Source: an uncultured Eubacteriales bacterium
Lineage (GTDB): Bacteria > Bacillota > Clostridia > Oscillospirales > Oscillospiraceae
Length of the DNA: 64,000 bases
Direction of reading: 5' to 3'
NCBI GenBank assembly: GCA_900320595.1
Contig: ONSW01000002.1
Coordinates: 30,613-94,612 of the forward strand
A model generated the notes under the pieces. The model was not told where the DNA came from and ran no database searches. It saw nothing but the letters and a program-made list of their open reading frames with translations. Both the position numbers and the translations under genes were made by a program. Positions 57,965 to 64,000 of this stretch are shown piece after piece (within the stretch, counting starts at the first letter, position 1; each line of letters opens with the position of its first letter).

Positions 57965-58914
57965 GGAATGGCCTCCTTCCCGCCGCAGCAGGAGACGAAA
58001 TGGCCGTCTCCTGTCTGCCGCATGGTATAAGGCGCATGCACACAGGCTTCCGCCGCCTGCGGGCAACGGTCGCAAAACTCGCAGCCACGCTCCGCAGGGC
58101 CGGTCATCGGCGGGCTGCCAGGCAGGCCGTCGGGCATTGTTCCGTCAAGACTCGGGATCGCCGCGCGCAGACTTTTGGTATAGGGGTGCTGCGGATCGCA
58201 CAGCACGTCACAGGCCCGGCCGAACTCCACCAGCCGCCCGGCGTACATGACGCCGATATGGTCGGCCAGGAAATGGGCCAGCGCCAGATTATGGGTCACG
58301 ATGATCTGTGTCACGCCGTTTCTGTCGCGCAGCCGTTTGAGCTCCTCGGCCACCTGCAGCTGGATCGTGGCGTCCAGCGCGCTGGTCGGCTCGTCGCAGA
58401 GCAGGATCTCCTGCTCCAGCAGCAGGGCCAGCGCAAGCGCCGCGCGCTGGTTCATGCCGCCGCTGAGAGCGAAGGGGCATTCCCCCAGGACGCGCCGCCA
58501 GTCGCCGAGCTCCACCTTGGCGAAAGCCTCCGCCACCTGTGTGTCAAAGGTTTTCGGATCGTATTTCCCGTGACTTTTGAGCGTTTCGATAAACTGCTTT
58601 CGATAGCTGCGGATGGGGTTGAAGGTCGCCTCCGGCGTTTGGAAGACGATGCCCATTTTTTCGCAGCAGAGCTTGCGCCGCTGTTTTGGAGGGAGGGCAG
58701 AGAGCTCTGTGCCCTCCAGCGTGATAGAGCCGGAGAAAAGCCGAATCTCCGGCGCGGCCATCAGGGCCTTGAGCAGGGTGCTCTTGCCGCAGCCGCTCTC
58801 CCCCACGAGGCAGAGGATCTCGCCCCGCTGCAGGGAAAAGGACACGTCCGCGGCGGCGGGACGGTCGCCGTATCCGACACAGAGACGGTCGAGCGTGAGG
58901 ATCGTGTCGCTCAT
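57961..58914 (-). CDS. Nickel/peptide-type ABC transporter ATP-binding protein (1)
   Basis: A 317-residue ATPase from the ATG at 58914, overlapping the upstream permease stop. Walker A is GESGCGKSTLLKAL, the signature LSGGMNQRAAL, Walker B ILLCDEPTSALD and the H-loop VTHNLAL. It ends with the oligopeptide-type C-terminal cysteine region (GCEFCDRCPQAAEAC), which in related ATPases binds an iron-sulfur cluster. Family: NikD/DppD. Confidence 0.92.
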   Translation of the reverse strand: MSDTILTLDRLCVGYGDRPAAADVSFSLQRGEILCLVGESGCGKSTLLKALMAAPEIRLFSGSITLEGTELSALPPKQRRKLCCEKMGIVFQTPEATFNPIRSYRKQFIETLKSHGKYDPKTFDTQVAEAFAKVELGDWRRVLGECPFALSGGMNQRAALALALLLEQEILLCDEPTSALDATIQLQVAEELKRLRDRNGVTQIIVTHNLALAHFLADHIGVMYAGRLVEFGRACDVLCDPQHPYTKSLRAAIPSLDGTMPDGLPGSPPMTGPAERGCEFCDRCPQAAEACVHAPYTMRQTGDGHFVSCCGGKEAIP

Positions 58915-59747
58915 GTCTCCGCCTCCTTTGCTTCCAGCGCGTCGCGCACGCAATCGCCCAGATAGTTGAAAATCATCACCGTGATGATCGTGGCAACAGC
59001 CGGGGCGAGCACCGCCCAGGGGGCCAGCTGCAGATACGCGCGGGAGGTGTTGATCATGCTGCCCCACTCCGCCTGCGGCTCGATCACACCGATGCCGAGG
59101 AAGGAGAGGCCCGCGATGCCGATCATCATGACGCCGATCTGGGTCGCCGCCGTGACGAGCAGCGGCCCGAGCATATTGGGCAGCAGCGTTTTACTCATGA
59201 TCGTCCAGCCGGAGCAGCCGGAAAGCCGGGCGGCGTGGACGTAAGGTTCTTCTTTCAGGCTCAGCACCTGGGCCCGGGCCAGGCGCGCATAGAGCGTCCA
59301 GCCGCTGATGCCCATGGCAAGCATGGCGTTGCCCATGCCGCCTCCCAGGATGCCCGCCACCGCGATGGCCAGCACCATCTGCGGGAAGGCCAGCATCACA
59401 TCCGCAAGGCGCATGATCAGCGTGTCGACCACGCCGCCGTACCAGCCGGCCAGCAGGCCGAGCACGGAGCCGGCGAGGAAGGTGAGCCCCACCAGTGCGA
59501 CAGCGGAAAAGATGGAGGTTCTCGCCCCCATCAGCACGCGCGAGCAGACACAGCGGCCGTAGCGGTCTGTGCCGAAGGGATACTGCGCGCAGGGCGCGCG
59601 GTTCATATCCGCGGCAGAAGTTGCATAGGGGTCGTTGGGACAAATGAGCGGTGCGATCAGGCTGATGACGACCAGGATCCCGGCCAGGGCCAGAAAGACG
59701 ATCGCGCGGCTGCGGATGCGCTCGGGTGTTTTGACCCGCTTTTTCAT
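58911..59747 (-). CDS. Nickel/peptide-type ABC transporter permease (2)
   Basis: A 278-residue permease from the ATG at 59747, overlapping permease 1 by four bases. It has an N-terminal helix, then the motif PFGTDRYGRCVCSRVLMGAR typical of NikC/DppC. About six membrane helices follow in all, with the EAA-like loop HAARLSGCSGWTIMSKTLLPN that docks the ATPases. FLGIGVIEPQAEWGSMI near the end is characteristic of DppC-type permeases. Confidence 0.92.
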   Translation of the reverse strand: MKKRVKTPERIRSRAIVFLALAGILVVISLIAPLICPNDPYATSAADMNRAPCAQYPFGTDRYGRCVCSRVLMGARTSIFSAVALVGLTFLAGSVLGLLAGWYGGVVDTLIMRLADVMLAFPQMVLAIAVAGILGGGMGNAMLAMGISGWTLYARLARAQVLSLKEEPYVHAARLSGCSGWTIMSKTLLPNMLGPLLVTAATQIGVMMIGIAGLSFLGIGVIEPQAEWGSMINTSRAYLQLAPWAVLAPAVATIITVMIFNYLGDCVRDALEAKEAET

Positions 59748-60682
59748 GCGCCGCCCCCCTTTCTGCGAAGCCGGGGATCGATCCATGCATAGCAGATGTC
59801 GATCAAGAGGTTGATGACGACATACACCGTGGAGGTAAAAAGCACAAAGCCCTGGATCACCGGGTAGTCGCGGTTGCTGATCGCGTCCATGGCAAGCTTC
59901 CCCAGGCCCGGCCAGCGGAAAATGGTCTCGATAACGACACTGCCGCCAAAAAGCGTGCCGATGGAAAGTCCCACGATCGTAAGGATGGAGATGGAGGCGT
60001 TGTGCAGCACGTTTTTCAGCACATAGCGTTCCTTTACGCCGCGCAGTCTGGCGCCGGAGACATAGGGCTTGCCCAACTGCTCGAGGACCTCCGCCCGAAA
60101 CTGGCGGATAAAGCGCCCGCAGATCGGGATGGAGAGCGCCAGGCAGGGCATCACGAGCCCCTTCGCGCTCTCCTTCGCCGTCAGCGGCAGCAGATGCGCC
60201 TTGACGCACAGAAAGTACATCAGCAGCACGGAGATCAGAAAGTTCGGCAGCGAGTTGCCGGCGAAGCTGAAAAGCCGCGTGATATCATCCAGCAGTGAGT
60301 CCTTGTGGAGTGCTGTGAGGATGGCAAGCGGAAGCGCCACCAGGAAGGCCAGCGCCAGGCTCGTCAGCGCGAGGATCGCCGTGTAGCGCAGCGCCTTGAT
60401 AAGCTTCCCCGCCACAGAGAAGCCGTCCTTATAGCTCTCGCCCAGATCAAAGCGCAGGGCATGGAGCGCCCAGTCTCCGTACTGCACCAGGAAGGGCCGG
60501 TCAAGGCCCATGCTTTCTCTTGTTTTCTCGATGATCTCCTCCGAGACGGCCACGCCCTGGGCGTTGAGCTTTTTCATCGCCGCGTCGCCGGGCGAGAGAT
60601 ACATCAGCAAAAACGTCAGGAAACTGACGGCGATCAGGATGCCGACAAGGTGCAGCAGTCGTCTGCCTATGTATTTGGCCAT
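59744..60682 (-). CDS. Nickel/peptide-type ABC transporter permease (1)
   Basis: A 312-residue permease of NikB/DppB type with GGAGG before the ATG. It has an N-terminal helix with SFLTFLLMYLSPGDAA, an extracellular segment (LGLDRPFLVQYGDW-like MGLDRPFL) and five more helices. The coupling loop GARLRGVKERYVLKNVLHN and the closing motif FRWPGLGKLAMDAISNRDYP follow. It begins the permease-ATPase block 70 bases after the binding-protein gene, behind an intergenic hairpin. Confidence 0.92.
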   Translation of the reverse strand: MAKYIGRRLLHLVGILIAVSFLTFLLMYLSPGDAAMKKLNAQGVAVSEEIIEKTRESMGLDRPFLVQYGDWALHALRFDLGESYKDGFSVAGKLIKALRYTAILALTSLALAFLVALPLAILTALHKDSLLDDITRLFSFAGNSLPNFLISVLLMYFLCVKAHLLPLTAKESAKGLVMPCLALSIPICGRFIRQFRAEVLEQLGKPYVSGARLRGVKERYVLKNVLHNASISILTIVGLSIGTLFGGSVVIETIFRWPGLGKLAMDAISNRDYPVIQGFVLFTSTVYVVINLLIDICYAWIDPRLRRKGGGA

Positions 60683-60711
60683 CGGTCAGTTTCCTCCTTT
60701 CATGCAATTTG

Positions 60712-60737
60712 GGGCCGGTGTAGACGCACCGGCCCCA
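60712..60737 (-). other. Intercistronic hairpin after the binding-protein gene
   Basis: GGGGCCGGTG-tagacg-CACCGGCCCC, a ten-pair GC stem without a T-run. Such stems often raise binding-protein yield over permeases by protecting the upstream mRNA. Confidence 0.7.
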
Positions 60738-60752
60738 TCGGATCATTGGGTT

Positions 60753-62330
60753 TTATGCGATATCCGTCTCAGGCGTGAGGCCATAGAAGTCGAAGGGGAT
60801 GTCCTCCGAGAATCCGGTGACGCCGGGCCTTGCGACAGAGACCTTGTTGAACAGGCCGACGTAGCCGAAGGCGTTGTCGTCGATGCTCATCTGGACGATC
60901 TGGTTGGCAAGTGCGGCACGCTGATCGATATCGGTCTCAAACTGGAGCTGATTGATCAGCGCCTCGGTCTCGTCGCTGGGGAAGCCGGCCTTGGCCCACT
61001 TGCCGCTCTGGCGGTACAGAGCATCGACGCAGTAGTAGGGATCGCCGCCTGTATCGGCGATCATGCAGTAGAGCGCGATGTCATAGTCGCCGGTCGCCAC
61101 ATAGCCGGCGTCCGGATCTTCCTGCACGACCAGCGTCGCCTTGACGCCGATCTTCTCGAGCTGCTCCTTCATCAGCAGGGCGAGGTCGGGCAGCTGGCGT
61201 GATTTGTAGTGGGCGATGGTCAGCTCAAGCACCTTGCCGTCCTTTTCATAATATCCGTCCTTGTTCAGCGTGTAGCCGTCCGCTTCGAGCAGGGCTTTGG
61301 CCGCGGCGGGATCGGGTGCGGGCTTTGTGACCTGGCCATAGGGCGCGGAAGCAATGAAGGGACCGACAGCCGCGGAGGTCGTGCCTTTGAGATAATCGGC
61401 AATGGCCTCGCAGTCTACCGTCAGGTTGATCGCCGCGCACACGCTGTCGTCGAGGCGCGTCTGGTTGATCACGTAGAATTGCATGCGGGTGCCGGGAATG
61501 ACCGTGAGATTGTAGCTGGCCGGATCGGCTTCGTAAATCTCCTTGGCGGCCGCGTCCACGCTGGTGTAGCAATCGATCTCCCCGGCCTGCATGGCCAGGA
61601 GCTTAGAATCCGCATCCGGCATATAGAAGAGCGTGGCGCCGTCGAGCTTGACCTCGCCGTTCCAGTACTTGTCGTTCCGCACGACCTCCACGTCTCCCTC
61701 CGGCTGGAAGGACTGGATCACAAAAGGTCCCGTGCAGATGGGCGCATTGTCAAAATCTGTGGTGGCGTCCAGATCCATGATCGCAAACTCGGGGTCCGTC
61801 AGCGCGACGAGCATGGTCGGGAAGACGTCCGGGGTCGTGATGACAAAGGTCTTTTCATCCTCAGCCGTGAAGGTGAAGTCCGCCCAGTCGTCGTAGCGTT
61901 CGTTGACCTCGATCAGACGCTGGAAGTTGCGCGCCACCATGTCGGCGGTGACGGGATTGCCGTTGGAGAAGCAGGCGTCCGCCAGCGTAAAGGTCCAGGT
62001 CAGGCCGTCTTCGCTGACGCTGGAATCCTTCGCCAGCAGCGGGCTGACAGACATATCCGCGTCGATCCGGTACAGCGTCTCGGTCATGCCGTAGATCTGG
62101 GTGTACCAGCCGTAGTAGTCCTTATGGGCGTCCAGGCTGGGATAGGCGAAGTTTGTGGCCATCCGCAGCCATTTGGTTTCCTGCTGAGCCGGCGCGGTGT
62201 CCGCTGCAGGCGCGGCAGGAGCCGGTTCGGCAGCCGGAGCCTCGGCCGGTGCCTTCTGACCGCAGGCCGCGAGGGCAAGGATCATGCACAGTGCAAGCAG
62301 AAGCGCAAGAGTCTTTTTCAGATTCTTCAT
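60753..62330 (-). CDS. Extracellular solute-binding lipoprotein (family 5, nickel/peptide type)
   Basis: A 525-residue family 5 binding protein. The N-terminus is a lipoprotein signal with lipobox LAAC (cysteine near residue 23), then an Ala/Pro/Glu-rich linker (about 25-52). Two lobes follow with family segments DGLTWTFTLADACFSNGNPVTADMV and APICTGPFVIQSFQPEGDVEVVRNDKYW. Nickel binders of this family (NikA, CntA) and peptide binders cannot be separated by eye. The context of HypB, DUF364 and the G/C-tract operator favours a metal or metal-chelate ligand. First gene of the importer operon behind operator B. Confidence 0.9.
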   Translation of the reverse strand: MKNLKKTLALLLALCMILALAACGQKAPAEAPAAEPAPAAPAADTAPAQQETKWLRMATNFAYPSLDAHKDYYGWYTQIYGMTETLYRIDADMSVSPLLAKDSSVSEDGLTWTFTLADACFSNGNPVTADMVARNFQRLIEVNERYDDWADFTFTAEDEKTFVITTPDVFPTMLVALTDPEFAIMDLDATTDFDNAPICTGPFVIQSFQPEGDVEVVRNDKYWNGEVKLDGATLFYMPDADSKLLAMQAGEIDCYTSVDAAAKEIYEADPASYNLTVIPGTRMQFYVINQTRLDDSVCAAINLTVDCEAIADYLKGTTSAAVGPFIASAPYGQVTKPAPDPAAAKALLEADGYTLNKDGYYEKDGKVLELTIAHYKSRQLPDLALLMKEQLEKIGVKATLVVQEDPDAGYVATGDYDIALYCMIADTGGDPYYCVDALYRQSGKWAKAGFPSDETEALINQLQFETDIDQRAALANQIVQMSIDDNAFGYVGLFNKVSVARPGVTGFSEDIPFDFYGLTPETDIA

Positions 62331-62373
62331 CTTGTTTCCTCACTTTCTTTTGCCTTTTGGGCTTCTGGAAAAC

Positions 62374-62417
62374 AGTATAGACCCTTGAAAAACGCAGCGT
62401 AAGCCCCCCTGGGGGAT
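62374..62417 (-). promoter_or_regulatory. Operator/promoter B (importer operon)
   Basis: Minus strand ATCCCCCAGGGGGGCTT (62401-62417). Its TT opens the -35 TTACGC (62397-62402), then 17 bases and TATACT (62374-62379), about 45 bases before the binding-protein ATG. Confidence 0.85.
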
Positions 62418-62439
62418 GCAAAATTCAACAATTTTTACA

Positions 62440-63043
62440 CTACTTGTAGGCGGCGAGGCAGAAGATCGGCGTCGGATTGAAGAATTCGTCGATCTCGGCA
62501 TAAATACGCCGGTAGGCGCCCATATCCACCGAGACGCGTTCAAAGCCCGCTTCGATGAGCAGCTGTACGTCCCATTGCGGTCGCGGCCCGTGATAGGCGC
62601 CGACCTCCATGGTGATCGCCTCGTTCTCAGCCTTCATGTATTCCGGCACCAGCTTGTGCGCGTGGTTTTCCGGCAGCTCTGAGATTGCGCGTCACCAGCA
62701 CGTCAAAGCTCTCCGGCGCAAAGTCCGGCTCCTCGGCGTCCATGACGGCAAAATCCGCTTGCAGGCCGAGGATCTCCGCCGTCTGCCTGGCCCGGTCGAT
62801 CATGTCCGGCGTCAGGTCGATGCCCGTGGCCTCGTGTCCCTCGGCCGCGAAAACGAGAGCGAAAAAGCCCGTACCCGTTCCCAGATCCAGCACGCGCAGC
62901 GGACGGTCCTGCGGGATATAGCGATGATATTCTTTGAGCCAGCGCTCGTGCTTTTCATCTTCAAATTCCCGGATGCGCTGGGTCTGAAAGGCCTCCGCCC
63001 GGTGAGACCAGTAATGGGTGATGCGGTGCTTGATAGGTTCCAT
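62440..63043 (-). pseudogene. Class I SAM-dependent methyltransferase (2), internally deleted
   Basis: The N-terminal part is intact from the ATG at 63043: MEPIKHRITHYWSHRAEAF, LRVLDLGTGTGFFALVFAAEG, GIDLTPDMIDRARQT, MDAEEPDF, DVLVTRNL. The frame then changes near 62680. The C-terminal part (ELPENHAHKLVPEYMKAENE, GPRPQWDVQLLIEAGFE, FFNPTPIFCLAAYK) continues in another frame. In intact relatives I recall about 30-40 residues between these blocks, so a deletion of roughly 100 bases with frame loss is likely. Promoter C in front is intact. Confidence 0.85.
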
Positions 63044-63091
63044 AGGTCGTTCTCTCTCCGTTTCTTTTGCTTGCTCCCGGCTGTTTTCTGT

Positions 63092-63135
63092 ATTATAAGG
63101 GTTCTCTTTTTCCCACGGAAGCCCCCCGGGGGGAT
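63092..63135 (-). promoter_or_regulatory. Operator/promoter C (methyltransferase 2)
   Basis: Minus strand ATCCCCCCGGGGGGCTT (63119-63135). Its TT opens the -35 TTCCGT (63115-63120), then 17 bases and a perfect TATAAT (63092-63097). Confidence 0.87.
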
Positions 63136-63193
63136 AATCCTTTATTCTGAAAAATCCCTGCCTTTCTGCGCCTTTCCGCATTTTTCGCCGCGT

Positions 63194-63237
63194 ATCCCCC
63201 CGGGGGGCTTGTGGCGTGCCGCCGCGCATGATACTTT
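63194..63237 (+). promoter_or_regulatory. Operator/promoter D (aspartoacylase-like gene)
   Basis: Plus strand ATCCCCCCGGGGGGCTT (63194-63210). Its TT opens TTGTGG (63209-63214), then 17 bases and TACTTT (63232-63237). It is divergent from site C, 58 bases away. Confidence 0.8.
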
Positions 63238-63263
63238 GTAAAAAAAGATGATCGGAGGCATCT

Positions 63264-64000
63264 ATGCAGATCAAAAGCATTGCCGGGCATGAACTGACGC
63301 CCGGCAAAACCGTCAAAGATCATATCCATGTGGAGGGCACCGAACTGCACGTGCCCCATGTGCTGCTCTGCGGCGAGCAGCCGGGGCCGACCGTCCTGAT
63401 CTCCGCCGGCATCCATAATGCGGAGTACGTGGGCATCCAGGCGGCCATCGAGCTGTCGAACGAGCTGGACGTCTCCGAGCTGTGCGGCAACGTGATCCTG
63501 CTGCCGCTGGCCAATCGCTCCGGCTTTGAAAACCGCACCATGTCCATGGTCTTTGAGGACGGGAAAAACCTCAACCGCGTCTTCCCCGGCGACCGGGAGG
63601 GCAGTGAGGCCGACAAGCTGGCGCATATGCTTTTTGAGGTGTTCATCCGAAATGTGGACGCCTACATCGACCTGCACAGCGGCGACGGGTACGAGGCGCT
63701 GATCCCCTATGCCTACTATCTGGGCGACACGCCAGCTGAAGAAATTGCCCGGCGGATGGTAGACTGTGTCAACGTGAAATATGTGGTCCGTTCCCGCTGC
63801 CGCACCGGCGGAGCGTATAATCTCGCCTCCGTCCACGGCGTCCCCAGCGTGCTGATCGAGCGCGGGCAGCTCTCCCTTTTCAGCCGTGAGGAGATCGAGG
63901 CGGACAAGGCCGACGTGCGAAATATTCTCCGCTGTCTGGGCGTTCTGCCGGGTGAGGCCGTCAGATATCCCAAGACGCAGCTGCTGGAATACAGCGACGA
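63264..64000 (+). CDS. Aspartoacylase/succinylglutamate desuccinylase-like zinc enzyme (3' end beyond window)
   Basis: An open frame of about 245 codons to the window edge, starting at an ATG with GGAGG five bases upstream. It is an M14-like AstE/AspA family protein. The zinc motif HNAE follows ISAGI near residues 55-58, and the third ligand is in YIDLHSGDGYE. NRSGFENRTMSM and GKNLNRVFPG are substrate-side loops. These enzymes cleave N-acyl amino acids or related amides. Control by operator D puts it in the same regulon as the importer. It could release the metal or ligand from an acylated carrier; that is speculation. Confidence 0.88.
   Translation, partial: MQIKSIAGHELTPGKTVKDHIHVEGTELHVPHVLLCGEQPGPTVLISAGIHNAEYVGIQAAIELSNELDVSELCGNVILLPLANRSGFENRTMSMVFEDGKNLNRVFPGDREGSEADKLAHMLFEVFIRNVDAYIDLHSGDGYEALIPYAYYLGDTPAEEIARRMVDCVNVKYVVRSRCRTGGAYNLASVHGVPSVLIERGQLSLFSREEIEADKADVRNILRCLGVLPGEAVRYPKTQLLEYSD

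Overview
The window looks like chromosome of an anaerobic, endospore-forming Clostridia bacterium (Firmicutes), most likely an Oscillospirales-type gut species. The pointers are a complete spoIIIA operon, an Rnf complex, a flavodiiron protein with rubredoxin tails, Asp23-nusB-xseAB-ispA-dxs-tlyA synteny, and purine-rich ribosome binding sites throughout. No rRNA, CRISPR array, intact prophage or complete insertion sequence was seen. Most genes lie on the minus strand.

Region by region. 1-5.8 kb: housekeeping and isoprenoid operon, read Asp23-nusB-xseA-xseB-ispA-dxs-tlyA. 5.9-10.3 kb: the eight-gene spoIIIA operon with a sigma-E-like promoter. 10.4-14.6 kb: a small membrane protein, a domain-swapped family 3 glycosidase, a YdcF-like membrane protein and a tRNA-Thr. 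15.0-21.8 kb: uvrB-polA-rimI-tsaD-radC. 21.9-29.5 kb: a PAP2 phosphatase, an unknown small protein, rqcH, mrnC, ftsK, uppP and tepA. 29.5-36.8 kb: rnfCDGEAB and the flavodiiron protein. 36.9-40.3 kb: a second copy of the unknown small protein and two tandem ECF sigma/anti-sigma pairs. 40.3-47.6 kb: a DUF364 protein, an amino-sugar operon (hexapeptide protein-nagB-glmM), a DUF1015 protein, and a membrane-protein/polysaccharide-deacetylase pair. 47.8-52.2 kb: a large adenosine-deaminase fusion, a DUF402-GNAT fusion and a nucleoside phosphorylase. 52.3-53.6 kb: decayed tRNA ends plus transposon-type genes, i.e. an island scar. 53.6-64 kb: an accessory cluster with HypB, a second DUF364 protein, a broken MATE exporter, two methyltransferases (one broken), a nickel/peptide-type ABC importer and an aspartoacylase-like enzyme.

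Two observations stand out. First, the leader of the amino-sugar operon contains a clear glmS ribozyme (about 44113-44247, minus), but glmS is not downstream. The gene order is hexapeptide protein, nagB, glmM. A ribozyme that destroys the message when glucosamine-6-phosphate is high makes sense if NagB here works in the synthetic direction and stands in for GlmS. Second, four promoters in the 56-64 kb cluster share the same 17-bp G/C-tract palindrome, ATCCCCC(A/C)GGGGGGCTT. In each case it abuts the -35 box, followed by exactly 17 bp to the -10. This defines a local regulon of importer, exporter, HypB/DUF364, methyltransferase and amidohydrolase-like genes, plausibly a nickel or metallophore system. 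Its exporter and one methyltransferase are frameshifted.
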